64,000 bases of DNA from Echinarachnius parma (GCA_037951105.1 JBAMJV010008045.1:28192-92191); one strand, 5' to 3'; numbered from the stretch's first letter, positions 1 through 10,165 are shown. Translations and numbers: made by a program. The notes: generated from the letters alone by a model not told the origin.

Positions 1-740
1 CTGCAAGGACCTTAATTGCTGGTTTGTCACAGTGTCCATTCTATGGTGATGGGGATGTTGATATTTCTCGGAGTTGTGTGTGGTTGTGTTCAATAATGAT
101 CATACACTATCACATCTAATATTACACAGGTTGTGCAACCATTCTTCCACGCATTACACCACGATTTGACATGCATGACTAAAAGAACCGAAACATGATG
201 CATATATTGCATAAAAAATCTGTTCTTTTTGTCACGTGTGCCAAGTCGTTGCCCATTACGCTTGACATCTTACACCATCAATCATTCAAAACACATCTAC
301 CATGGCAATGCACATTATCGGTCACCTTTCATAGCCACCACCCACATTTCCATTCACTCAATCATCCAGATGTTAATCTCCACTCTTGACATCACACACA
401 GACACAAGTCAACTCGATTTGCAATAACCTTCAATAAATGTAAGACCCATGAAATCAATGTCTTTTAGAAAGAATATTTTAATTGTTAAGAAAAGCACGA
501 GATGCCACAAGGTCAGCAGTTGAAATCATCCAGTCTCCTAGGCAGCGAGAATAGTGGTTAGAGACATCCTCATGTTGTAGGGCCGAAACAGCTGCAATGA
601 GAAAAACTGAACCAAAATTGAAAAGTGCATGGTGAAGTTTTGATGTCATAAATGATGTCCTTAACATTTTTGGAAGAATACAAAAAAAAAAGCTTAATTT
701 TCAGAAAGAGCACAACAAATGATGTCCAAATACAGAAAAT
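1..740. other. no gene; one degenerate hairpin
   Basis: I see no coding potential; the open frames are short and unrelated to any family I know. At about 168-243 an ACTAAAAGAACC box is followed by an inverted TTCTTTTTGTCA box. The same arrangement forms the core of the TIR element at 1,199-1,347, so this is probably a decayed relative. Confidence 0.4.
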
Positions 741-857
741 CAATTGGATATGTTACGTATTGGCTGATATATGCCCATCCGAGTTCCTTTTATTAGGAAC
801 CAGTGCAGTATAACACTGATGGTCATATCTCAGCCAAAACGTAACATATTCAATTTA
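741..857. repeat. imperfect inverted repeat (MITE-like)
   Basis: The left arm at 741-778 (ending GGCTGATATATGCCCAT) is the near reverse complement of 819-857 (ATGGTCATATCTCAGCC onward). A smaller CAGTG/CACTG hairpin lies between the arms. Size and symmetry suggest a short fold-back element. No target duplication is obvious and the family is unknown. Confidence 0.6.
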
Positions 858-999
858 TTGTTGGTATTTTGTCCTTATTATTGTTCTTACGGAAATGGAG
901 TTCAAATTTAAATCGATAAAGGCTTTTATATGACATCATGGCTACTGTATGCAAGGTGCACACTCATTGAGTGCATACCCCCGCCAACGCTTGAACCAG

Positions 1000-1018
1000 C
1001 CCCCCCCCCCCCCCCCCC
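1000..1018. repeat. poly-C tract (19 nt)
   Basis: An uninterrupted C run is followed by GCCCCCT and then a short A run. Length in the assembly may be unreliable. C/G homopolymers of 15-25 nt recur throughout the window (1,800, 6,000, 6,090, 39,699, 40,215, 40,918, 59,385). Confidence 0.9.
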
Positions 1019-1198
1019 GCCCCCTAAAAAAAAAAGCCTGAACAAACGGGACCGATAACCCGTCATGTATCAACGTTGTACAGTACATTCATATATTGTC
1101 AATTCACGCGTGATATAGGAACAAAATACATATCACATATACATATTGTAGTATACTCTCACGAGCTACTCTTAGTCCTTTTTTACCCCAATAATAAT

Positions 1199-1504
1199 GG
1201 GCATTCTCTACCAACACGTGCCAGCGACTTGGCATGCAGGACTAAAAGAACCAAACGGATGCTCTTTGCAATTTGTAGATCTATAGAACATTGTTTCTTT
1301 TTGTCATGCATGCAATGTTGTGGGCATGCTTTGGTAGAGAATGCCCACTAAAATATTTTAAATATACATATATGCAGGACTAAAAGAACCGATGCTCTTT
1401 GCAATTTGTAGATCTATAGAACATTGGTTCTTTTAGTCATGCATGCAATGTTGTGGGCATGCTTTGGTAGAGAATGCCCACTAAAATATTTTAAATATAC
1501 ATAT
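1199..1504. mobile_element. TIR element with tandem partial duplication
   Basis: The first unit, 1,199-1,347, begins GGGCATTCTCTACCAA and ends with its reverse complement TTGGTAGAGAATGCCC. Inside, ACTAAAAGAACC and TTCTTTTTGTCA boxes face each other. The right-hand part from GCAGGACTAAAAG onward (1,236) is repeated from 1,374 to about 1,504, a tandem partial copy with period 133-138 bp. There is no ORF of interest, so it is non-autonomous. The ACTAAAAGAA box also recurs in the repeats at 5.6, 8.4, 19.6, 20.0 and 30.2 kb. Confidence 0.75.
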
Positions 1505-1558
1505 ACTATATTTTTGTGGAAAAACGAGCATTACACAATTACAAATCTTATGTACAAC

Positions 1559-1740
1559 TTAAAGGGATAGTTGAGTATTGGTCAAACTTAACTTTAGTAA
1601 CCAAAACCTGCATCATTACGGTGCAAACTAATAGTTATAACTCCACCATGCTCGAAAAGTATACACAATTACAAACGACAAAGTAAAGCCCCTGTTATCA
1701 TTCAAAAAGAGCCGTTACAACTTAAGAGTCAAATTAACTC
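1559..1740 (+). mobile_element. MITE-A, 5' fragment
   Basis: It starts with TTAAAGGGATAGTTGAGT and continues with the same order of blocks as the complete copy at 52,037-52,600 (there on the other strand): AACCAAAACCTGCA, TAGTTATAACT, then TTATCATTCAAAAAGAGCCG. It breaks off near 1,740, so only about the first third of the element remains. Confidence 0.85.
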
Positions 1741-1741
1741 T

Positions 1742-1779
1742 ACAGTACGCTAGTGCGAAGCGCTAGCGTTCTAGGTCCT
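1742..1779. repeat. GCTAGCGC box, inverted twin at 7,802-7,835
   Basis: This stretch contains GCGAAGCGCTAGCGTTCTAG and is the near reverse complement of 7,802-7,835 (GAGGACCTAGAACGCTAGCG). A related block lies at 3,893-3,920. The pair could be distant ends of one composite element spanning 1.74-7.84 kb, but the interior is too disturbed to prove it. Confidence 0.5.
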
Positions 1780-1784
1780 CTTCT

Positions 1785-1905
1785 GGGGCGTAGACAACGG
1801 GGGGGGGGGGGGGGGGGGGGATGAGGGGGATGCATCCCCCCACCTCACAAGGTGGGGGATGACATGTACAATCATCCCCCCAGGTTTTAGGGAAGGATAT
1901 TTTTT
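1785..1905. repeat. G-tract/C-tract hairpin repeat
   Basis: A GGGGCGTAGACAACGG lead is followed by a G run of about 20, a GATGCATC core, C runs, a GGTGGGGGATGACATGTA block and a second C run, then T-rich sequence. The same layout occurs at 40,200-40,335 with a GGGGCGTCGATCACGG lead, and a reverse version ends near 6,140 (GTCTACGCCACTGG). This looks like the end of a dispersed repeat family with hypervariable G/C tracts. No gene is present. Confidence 0.6.
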
Positions 1906-2134
1906 TTTTTTTGTGTAGCTGTATACGAGTGGGAAAGAAAACATAAGTTGTATGAGCTAAGACTTGTTAATTCTAACGTTAAAAAGGTAATTTATACATC
2001 AACTTTCAATTTTTGCTGCACGCTTCGCGCGCGAACAGATTATCTCAGTTTGTTGTGTAACTTGCGTATGGTCAGGGGTGAGTATTTCTTTTCTGTATAC
2101 CGGGCCACGTAGTTCCAGTGTAGGCTGGTATTGC

Positions 2135-2724
2135 TCTGGCCACTTGTGTGACGTGCACTAAATTGCACCATTTCAAGTATATAAATGCAAAACCTTCTCC
2201 GTGGGAGGGGGATACCCCCTCCCAAACCCTCCCTATTTGGCCCTGTCCCAGCCCTCGGTAGCTTCGCCCCTCGGGACTCATTCTTGGCAATAGGCTAGTT
2301 GTTGGATCATACATAATGTGGCATATGATGTTGTTGGAACTGTGTATGATGCTAAATATAAATACAATATTTGTGTTGGGGTGCATATGTGTCAATTATT
2401 TGTTTTCTTCATGAAAATATATTTAAAATTTATTGTCGATTAAATCATGACACGCTTTCCCAGATACAGTCAATGTTAAGCCCGAATTTCCTCTCTAGGT
2501 GAGCAACAGATTGCACTGTTTAAAGTCCAAAAAAGCAAAATCTCCCTACCGTGGGAGGGGGAACACCCCCTCCCACACCCTCCCCCCGCTCAGTCACTTC
2601 GCTCCCTGTGTTGAGGTGCATATTTATTAGTGTGTCAATTATTTGTTTTATCGTGAAAATATATTTAACATTTCTGGTCGATTAAATCATAACACGCTTT
2701 CCCAGATACAGTCAATGTTAAAGG
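2135..2724. repeat. 242-bp tandem duplication with CCGTGGGAGGGGG boxes
   Basis: Two consecutive copies share GTCGATTAAATCAT (2,435 and 2,677, period 242), CGCTTTCCCAGATACAGTCA and an upstream box CCGTGGGAGGGGG-N-CCCCCTCCCA (about 2,200 and 2,550). The box is a strong G/C hairpin followed by the sequence CTCAGTCACTTCGCTCC. The same box with its leader (TTGCAC...TTTCAAGTCC...AAATGCAAAA) recurs at 5,160-5,235 and 40,815-40,905, so it belongs to a dispersed family. No coding sequence is visible. Confidence 0.75.
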
Positions 2725-3060
2725 TATGGTGTCAAGAAAATCAGCTGAAAATGGCATTTTAGCCCTTCAGAAAGCCACTTACATGTAGATTTCGAATAAA
2801 ACAACTGTTTTGCACTTGGAAAATTATTTATAAATGATATGAGGACCTGAAAATTTACTTTGAAAGTGCCCCCCAAAAAATTGAGTTCGGGCGAAGAAAA
2901 ATGACGTCATAGTTGTGACGTCATCTGCAGGCAATCACAGGATCCCCGATACTCTAATTGTCATAGACGTACACGCTAAGCGCATCTAATCACATTGACA
3001 GAGAGATATTATTTCGATTTTTTTTTCAATATCTACATACATTTGTTTGAGTTTAAAATT
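2725..3060. other. no gene; arm of a possible large inverted repeat
   Basis: No gene is visible. GACGTCATCTGCAGGCAAT at about 2,918-2,936 has an approximate inverted counterpart, ATTGCCTGCAGGTGACGTCA, at about 4,910-4,930. The segment between (including the short broken ORF at 3,061) may be the inside of one decayed DNA transposon. Confidence 0.4.
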
Positions 3061-3255
3061 ATGGAGGATCCACACCCAGATTCATCTGATTCTAACAGTG
3101 AGCGTGAATTAGACAAAAGATCTGGATCAGAGTCAGAATCGAGTTTTTAATTGACAGTTCCTGAAGATAAAATTCCAAATTGTGCGTCGCCGCGCAGCCA
3201 AAATGGAATGGAAGTGATAGAGGTGCAACCGAACAGATTTGTTGAGCGTGGCTGA
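3061..3255 (+). pseudogene. short acidic/Ser-rich ORF with internal stop
   Basis: An ATG at 3,061 opens a frame of 64 codons that runs to TGA at 3,253-3,255 with one internal TAA at 3,148-3,150. The first 29 residues are Ser/Asp/Glu-rich (SSDSNSERELDKRSGSESES). After the stop the same frame continues LTVPEDKIPNCASPRSQNG and ends VQPNRFVERG. Acidic Ser-rich N-termini of this sort are common in proteins encoded by invertebrate DNA transposons, and the possible inverted arms at 2.92 and 4.92 kb support a transposon origin. The assignment is inference; I do not recognise the protein. Chance occurrence is possible. Confidence 0.3.
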
Positions 3256-3466
3256 GCAAATTCATGACAATTTCCCCATAATTGCAGACACCATTATTAT
3301 AATTCTTATTTCATTATTTGTCTCCACAAATACAACAAATATAATTGCCAAATAAAGGCGCATACTCACTCTAAAATCGCTTCGAGGAAGTCTCCGATAT
3401 GATTATAGCAATCGTATACCTAACTCAAGTGAACGCTCAAGTGAATCGTATACCTAACTCAAGTGA

Positions 3467-3784
3467 TGCAACTATGGGGTGGATCAGAATGATGATTTTT
3501 CGCTCCATTCCGCATCAAAATGAGTGATTTATGCCCCTCCTCGACTTCTATCTGTGTTGTATCGCGACTTCTGAACGATCGATGATCGCGCGAACGGTCT
3601 CCATTCAAGTACCGCGCCAGCCGAATAGACGGCAGATCTGACTCGCGCGTTTAGTGGTCGTACGGTAATCGATCGTTCAGAAGTCGCGATACAACACAGA
3701 TAGAAGTCGATGATGTGCATAAATCACTCATTTTGATGCGGAATGGAGCGAAAAATCATCATTCTGATCCACCCCATAGTTGCA
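3467..3784. mobile_element. 318-bp near-perfect inverted repeat
   Basis: It starts TGCAACTATGGGGTGGATCA and ends with the reverse complement TGATCCACCCCATAGTTGCA. The two arms are about 115 bp each and almost identical, running inward to TTCTGAACGATCGAT and its mirror; the spacer of about 85 bp is CG-rich. No ORF in it is meaningful, because apparent frames read through both arms. Just upstream, ATCGTATACCTAACTCAAGTG occurs twice (3,410-3,465). A diverged one-arm relative lies at about 6,230-6,400. It is probably a fold-back MITE. Confidence 0.75.
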
Positions 3785-4370
3785 CCACATATGTATCATC
3801 TAATCGGTGGTAAGTACCGTATCATATGTATAATTTTAAGCATACTTATTGTGCACATTAGATCATAAATTCGGGGGCACTATCAGCCCGACCTTGAACG
3901 CTAGCGCTCCGCGCTAACGTTCACTTGAGTTATCGTATACCCAGCCCCCTCGCAGACAGGTCTTCCGGCCATCAGCACGCACGAGCGCTGCGGCTAGCCC
4001 AGGCCTAGCCTAACCATAATAAGTGGCGGCTTCATCCGATCACGTCTCAAAACATGGTGTACAAAAATGCGGTGTTTCGCACTCAAATTCATCTTTTTAT
4101 GCGGCAATAAAATGACAAGCATCATTGCTTTGATGGATCTATTTAACAATATTTACGGAAATATATTTACAGAACATTCAGAATTACCTCAGTTTTGAGC
4201 AAAATATTACTTTTCCCCGAGGTAAACAAATCCAAAACTCAAGTCGTTGGCGAGCGTGCGGGAGATTGAACATAGTCAATCAATTTCTGGGCATCGATAT
4301 CATACACGTAGTCTACGCCGTTTGCAAATTAACAACAAAACTACAAAAGAGCGCTAAGTTCAGTTCATTT
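3785..4370. other. no gene; decayed repeat sequence
   Basis: No gene is seen. The stretch GTAAGTACCGTATCATATGT near 3,810-3,830 is present in reverse complement at about 6,200-6,224, so 3.5-3.84 kb and 6.19-6.4 kb look like opposed copies of one repeat. The segment 3,890-4,020 contains a GCTAGCG box and CG-rich sequence. Confidence 0.4.
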
Positions 4371-4420
4371 ATTGTTTTTTTCTCTGTCGGCATTATAATG
4401 CCGACAGAGAAAAAAACAAT
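4371..4420. repeat. perfect 50-bp palindrome
   Basis: The 25-base left arm (ending CTCTGTCGGCATTA at 4,395) is followed without spacer by its exact reverse complement (TAATGCCGACAGAG onward). No mismatch is seen across the 50 bases. Such a sequence can extrude as a cruciform and is unstable on cloning; it may be the symmetrical core of a small fold-back element. Confidence 0.9.
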
Positions 4421-5201
4421 AAAAATTGTCAAAGAGGCCCCGAAAGTGATAGATTTGTTCATCTAAGGTATTTGTTTGAAAAGCCATGCAAACATGTAAG
4501 TAAATTAAGAAATAGTCTACAATAGGTGCGATCGTAATAATCTTGCATTTTTGTTACTTTTCAGAACTTTTAATAGGTAGTTGGCGCGGCAGCTATAGCC
4601 CGCGAGAGCATAACCTGTCTTGCCGCGCGGGGCCCCCCGAAACTCCGGCAGACCTGCACACACTCGCTAGGTCCTTCCCAGTCGGCCCTCGTTAATTTAA
4701 CCTTTGAGTTCTAAATCCGCCTCATACGTGGATCCTTATGGAAAACGGTGCAGGCTAATACTTTCCTTAGATGTGTTGCTGCATCTTGCTAAAATTCATT
4801 CCTGAGGCAATTTCAGTTAATCCTCAATTTTCAAGCAAATACGAGTTTGTATAGCAAGTCAAAGTGTTTGCATTGAACCACGTTGTAAACAATTTTCGCT
4901 CTTCCGTGTTATTGCCTGCAGGTGACGTCATGACTCATGAGCTCATCGCTCCGCTAAAATTACTTTTTTAGGAGTATGGAACGCCGACGCGAAAAAGAAC
5001 CAAAAATGTGCATGAAATTTTCCTTTTTTGCCCAACTTAAGGATTAAAAAAAAAAAAGAATGTGGTATATCAATAAAGGCACATATTCAAAGCTATAAAG
5101 CTGAATCAAAGCCGGGATTGCGCCCCTCCTTTAAGCCCGAGTTTCCTATCTAGGTAAGCACCAGAATGCACAATTTCAAGTCCAAAAATGCAAAATCTCT
5201 C
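4421..5201. other. no gene; decayed repeat sequence
   Basis: Nothing coding is recognised. At 4,910-4,930 lies the inverted counterpart of 2,918-2,936. At 5,130-5,200 the AATGCAAAATCT leader of the dispersed CCGTGGGAGGGGG family begins. Confidence 0.4.
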
Positions 5202-5999
5202 ACACCCTCCCCCCGCTCAGTCACTTCGCTCCCACGACCATCTTAACATCTACCCCCCAGAAATCACATTTTCATGAAATTCACTGATGCACATAACACA
5301 ATGTATCCAACATTCATACCCATCATCCAAGATTCATTAACTCAAAGTTTATTAAATAAACGATCGAATGCCCAAGGCATTGCATTAAGTGTCCATTGGC
5401 ATGGGCACTTGTGCTACTTGATCCCATCATACATGTAAAGCATAGCATTGGGCACAAGTAGCACAAGTAGCACAAGTGCCCAGTGCACACTCAATGCATT
5501 GCGCTGGGCACGCGATCGTTTTTTTCAATGCATTGTCGCTCAATGTATCTTAACATATAAGACCAGACAGATTTGCGCACACCCGACTTGGTAGAAGACT
5601 AAAAGAATCAATGGTATACTGTTACTTTTTTTTTGTTTATAGTCATGCGTATAAAATCGTGTGGAGATTATTGGTACAGAAATCACATTTTCATGAAATT
5701 CACTGATGCACATAACACAATGTATCCAACATTCATACCCATCATCCAAGATTCTTTAACTCAAAGTTTATTAAAGAAACGATCGAATGCCCAAGGCATT
5801 GCATTAAGTGTGCATTGGCATGGGCACTTTTGCTACTTGATCCCATCATACATGTAAAGCATAGCATTGGGCACTTGTGCTACTTGATCGCATCATACAT
5901 GTTATGCATAGCATTGGGCACGTGTTTCCACATTAAGGAAAAACACCCTCCCCCCGCTCAGTCACTTCGCTCCCACGACCATCTTAACATCTACCCCCC
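5202..5999. repeat. segment bracketed by 57-bp exact direct repeats
   Basis: Bases 5,202-5,258 and 5,943-5,999 are identical (ACACCCTCCCCCCGCTCAGT ... TTAACATCTACCCCCC). Between them lies a 684-bp block holding two sub-copies of about 420 bp with boxes AGAAATCACATTTTCATGAA, ACTAAAAGAATCAATGG and GCATAGCATTGGGCAC, ending GTTTCCACATTAAGGA. The same block ends both large units at about 19.5-20.39 kb and 30.06-30.5/32.08 kb. No gene is present; open frames here are repeat shadows. Confidence 0.8.
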
Positions 6000-6120
6000 C
6001 CCCCCCCCCCCCCCACTGAGAGGATTTTCAAGCAATTTTCTTGGTCTCGAAAAATTGGTATTGGTCCGATGAACGGCAAATCATCCCCCCACCCCCCCCC
6101 CCCCCCCCCCCCCCAGGTGT
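6000..6120. repeat. paired poly-C tracts
   Basis: C runs flank a short unique stretch (ACTGAGAGGATTTTCAAGCA onward) and end in AGGTGTAAGAACCTGTCTAC. This is the reverse-strand version of the G-tract repeat at 1,785-1,905. Confidence 0.7.
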
Positions 6121-6411
6121 AAGAACCTGTCTACGCCACTGGTCCTCTTAATACGGGACTGAAACTGAATATTTGTTTGCACGCTAATTGTACTTAAAAT
6201 TATACATATGATACGGTACTTACCACGGAATCATTCTCCAATATGTGACCCAACTATCGGTTGTATTAAAATTGTGGTTTTTCCCTCCATTCCGCTAAAA
6301 ATCAGTGATTTATGCGCCTCCTCGACTTCTCTCCGTGTGTTAGCGCGACTCCGAACAGATTTTGAACGAAAGATGATCGCGATGCATGGCCGCCGATGCG
6401 AACGGCGAAAG
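6121..6411. other. diverged relative of the 3.5-kb hairpin
   Basis: ATTATACATATGATACGGTA (about 6,198) and CGCCTCCTCGACTTCT (about 6,320) match, in opposite and same orientation respectively, sequence around 3,830 and 3,535. It is a decayed copy with only one recognisable arm. No gene. Confidence 0.5.
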
Positions 6412-7759
6412 CTGCCCTCCCAAGGAAAAACGCAGTATCTGACATTTTTGTTGATTTTCACTTTTTTGCAGAAAAATACTCAATAAACAATGCTCTTTCA
6501 TGTGATACATTCAGTTTTCTGAACAAAATTTGGGAACACCATTTTTTCCCAACCCTCAAACGCAGTATCTACAGTCAACCTCCACTTTCCCCAAGGAAAA
6601 AAGCAGTATCTACACAGCTAGTCTCGCCACAAGACAAATCAATTATTTATAAGCAGACAATATGAATAATGCGCATTTATAATAATTATATCTTGTATGA
6701 ACAAATTTCATTACTTATATGAATTGCGAAGCACAAAATATTGAAGCAAATTTAACATATAAGTGCATTTTGCAATACGACCAACATTCTTCTATAAAGC
6801 GCAGAGTTTGTGACAAAGGCTATTCAAGTATGCATGAAAGTGCGTGTACCTCTGCCACATTCACACAATGCACAGACTGACTGCGCACGGCATATGATGC
6901 TGTGCAGTGTGTTAATGGTATGTGATTTTAACATGCAATTGAGTCATGTATGTACAGTAATCCAGTCCTAATCTTCTACTAAATTAAGCTCTTCAGTGCC
7001 AGCATGGATTAGTAAGAATTGTTTTATCCATAACATAAGGCATAATTCATCACCCTCCAAATATCTATGTAGATACTGCGTTTTTCCTTGGGGAAATCGA
7101 TCACGCACCGTGTTGGGAGCATGTAACATGCATTATTCCATATTTAAAGTAACTTAAGACTTGATAAGAGAGGGGCGCTCTTTATCATTTCAAAGTTTTG
7201 TTTTAACTCTAACTTATACACTTTTATAACAAATGTATAAACAATCATTTTTGCGTGGTTAATGAATACAATTCATGCTTCGTATTTTCTTTCATTGCGG
7301 AAATATGGGCCAATAAGTCCCTTTTTAAAGAAAAGTGTGACTCGCCTAGAGAGGGCGCTTTTTAATTAATCAAACTTTTTTCCCTTTAAAGTATGTTAAT
7401 AGTACATACAGAATATATCCGAAACATTTTCGATTGTTTTATCCATAACGTAAGGCATAATTTAACACCCTCCGAATTTCTATGTAGATACTGCTTTTTT
7501 CCTTGGGGAAATCGGTCACGAACCATGGATTTTCCCAAAGTATCTACATTTTCATGAAAATCTCAAAATTAAATGGAAAATTCAATTGTTTATGTATGAA
7601 GAAAAATAGACACCTATATAGCCTTTAATCACACACTTAAGATATCTTCACAAGTTTATTATTTCCGAGCGGCTGTGGCAAAAACACAAAAGGGTCAATA
7701 TCTCAGTTTCTAGAAAACGCTGAATCGTGTAGATACTGCCTTTTTCCTTGGGACGGCAG
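6412..7759. mobile_element. TIR element Y (non-autonomous, 4-bp TSD)
   Basis: The left end CTGCCCTCCCAAGGAAAAAC and right end (reverse complement CTGCCGTCCCAAGGAAAAAG) form a TIR of about 29 bp with two mismatches, continuing GCAGTATCT. The flanks are AAAG at 6,408-6,411 and AAAG at 7,760-7,763, a likely 4-bp target duplication. The TIR motif CCAAGGAAAAAnGCAGTATCTAC recurs inside: partly at 6,553 and fully at 6,589 (same orientation), at 7,069 and 7,482 (reverse), and partly at 7,533 (same orientation). The right half contains a direct duplication of about 415 bp. No transposase ORF is present. Its layout closely matches element X at 30,505-32,045. Confidence 0.75.
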
Positions 7760-8730
7760 AAAGGCGCTTGCGATACACATTGTACATGCGCGGTAAGCAT
7801 AGGAGGACCTAGAACGCTAGCGCTTCGCGCTAGCATTCTCTAAAAGTGATGTCCGGACGTCAATCACTTTATATTATATTTTGAAAGCAAATTTCACAAC
7901 AATGAGAGCATTTGAATGGGAATTATTATTATTTCCCATGTTTCTTTTAATGATCTTTCACATGGAATTGAAATCAACCAAATCAGTTACAATTAATTTG
8001 GGGGGGGGGGGGGGCACTTCGGAAAATACCAATACTCAACGCTCCCTTTAAGAAAACGAAACACCTACCGGCGTCGGCGACTCAGTAGTACTTGGGACTG
8101 CCATCAAGCCATTCGTATCTCTTGGTGGATATATTCCACCCATAGAGGCGATGGATCTTCCCCTCCTCCAACGAAAAGTACGATTAGAGCTTCCCCTATC
8201 TAGAATGCGCACTTTCGCGTAAAATGGGCAAAGCGATGCATGCGAGGTAAATTGTCAAATTGTCAATCTACAAATGGCCTAGCTCACATATATCTTGTGA
8301 ATTACAATGAGATGCATATAAAAGGAATTTAAACACGAAAGCAAATCTGTTGTACCCGATTAAAATGCATCCAAATGTCTTGGACATTACATACCAAAGC
8401 ATGCCAACTTGCAATGCCAGACTCAAAGAATCAATGCTGTATTCAATTTCTTTTTATCATCGATTCTTTTAGTCCAACAAAATACAGTCCAACCTGAGTA
8501 TAGAGACCATTAATGGAGCCCAAAAAGTAAAACTGAAACTGGTGACCTCTATAATCCGGTTCCGTGATTACTCATGGTGGCCATTATAGTCATGTTGTCT
8601 GATGACAGATATGACTGTGCACACAATCTACACAATGAATAAAAAATCAACAAACAAACATGAAACGCATTGTATATGAAGTTTTTGTTTCTTTTTTATT
8701 AATTTGTAAATTTTCATTATTTTCATAATA

Positions 8731-8900
8731 CGCGCCCATCGGGATCTCTTACATACATAGTGGGCACATGTCAGTATTTACTCATACGTGCCCATCGGGA
8801 TCTTTTACATACATAGTGGGCACATGGCAGTATTTACTCCTACGTGCCCATCGGGATCTCTTACATACATAGTGGGCACATGTCAGTATTTACTAACACG
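8731..8900. repeat. 56-bp tandem repeat, 3 copies (unit 1)
   Basis: GCCCATCGGGATCTCTTACA starts at 8,734, 8,790 and 8,846. Each copy carries TACATAGTGGGCACATG and CAGTATTTACT. The GTGGGCAC/GTGCCCA boxes resemble those of the dispersed block ending each unit. Confidence 0.85.
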
Positions 8901-8994
8901 CACCAACATGTGTCTAAGCTGATCTCTTACAAACATTTTTGCCACAAGCCATTTAGTTTCGAATATCTTACAGTTTGAATTTTACATGTAAAGT

Positions 8995-9211
8995 CCACAC
9001 CAATTTATTGTATTCGCATTAGAAACTAGAGAGAAATACCAGTTATATACATTGATCTTCAGAATTAACTTTGGGGCAGTGGCATTTGTATACATGTAGT
9101 GCCCACACCAATTTATTGTATTCGCATTGGAGCTATCGAGAAATACCAATTATATACATTGTTCTCCAGAATAAACTTTGGTGCAGAGCCATTTGTATGG
9201 AAAACGTCATT
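8995..9211. repeat. 108-bp tandem repeat, 2 copies (unit 1)
   Basis: CCACACCAATTTATTGTATT starts at 8,995 and 9,103. The copies differ at several positions, so this duplication predates the large unit duplication, which carries both (21,556-21,772). Confidence 0.8.
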
Positions 9212-9745
9212 GTTAGCATGGTAGCTCATGCTTGAATGCAACACACCAACATTTGTGTTAAATTAAAACACGCTATGACCCCAAATGTAGTCCTAATCAT
9301 GGCAAGTCGAACTCGGTGCACTTCAACAATGTAATAATCTTACAATAAACACATAACCAATTGGTAGATAACATTCCCACAGCCTGACTTACTAAATTAG
9401 TCTTAGCTTTATTATATTTGGATTTGGCAATATGTGTTGAAACGAGAGCCCAAGGCAACCATGTAATGAGCAATGAGATTATCTCCTTGTCCTATTTCAA
9501 AAGCTCACTGTACCTGTAATGCATTGTTAAAGGCACTTGTGTTTACATTAAGGTGAATAGTGTATAAATTGCACTGAAGAGTGCCCACATTGGATACTAT
9601 TGATCAATTAGCTTTCTTTGGCTATTCCAAAGAATGGAAGTCTAGGGGTAAATTGTCTGAGAAAACGTATTTCTGTTCACTCAGCCGGTGTATTACGGAG
9701 TTTTTGCAAACCTGAGGACGACGAGTAGTGGGGTGGTTAAGGGGG

Positions 9746-9980
9746 CCATGACTGCATTATGGGGTACGATTGTTTTACTTGGCATACATACTCCTTGGAT
9801 CAAAAGAAGAAAATTCGTCAAAAGAGACACTCTGTATCTATGCAAATTAGGCCTAATTTTGATAATTGATACAGAGTGTCTCTTTGGATAGATTTTCTTC
9901 TTTTGATCCAACGAGTTTGTATGCCAAGTAAAACAATTGTACCCCAAACTGCAGTGAACACCCATATTTGTGGCCCCTAC
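9746..9980. mobile_element. long hairpin element (unit 1)
   Basis: The left arm (GGGGTACGATTGTTTTACTT at 9,761, through CTTGGATCAAAAGAAGAAAA) is matched by the right arm ending TAAAACAATTGTACCCC. The stem is about 85 bp with few mismatches around a loop of about 35 bases (TATGCAAATTAGGCCTAATT), and a weaker match (GGGGCCA, ACTGCA) extends it outward. Reading frames on both strands are mirror shadows of the stem. It is probably a fold-back MITE. Confidence 0.75.
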
Positions 9981-10128
9981 TAGAAGAAATGACGTCATTT
10001 AGGCGAGAAATTACGTCACTTACGTTCTCTCTCGTAGTCTGGCCAATCGGAGCACTAGTTCATGCCCGATTTCAGGTTCGTCGGAAAATCCAGTGCACCG
10101 TCTTCAGAATTACGTAATCAGAGAAGTA

Positions 10129-10133
10129 TCAAC

Positions 10134-10165
<32 letters not shown>

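Noticed and set aside
5540..5857. Frames repeated at 5.6, 19.6, 20.1 and 30.2 kb on both strands
   Set aside because: They are copies of one dispersed repeat with overlapping opposite-strand frames and no family features.
9688..9998. Overlapping frames on both strands (67 and 101 codons), conserved in the duplicate
   Set aside because: They are mirror translations of one hairpin stem; conservation reflects a recent duplication.
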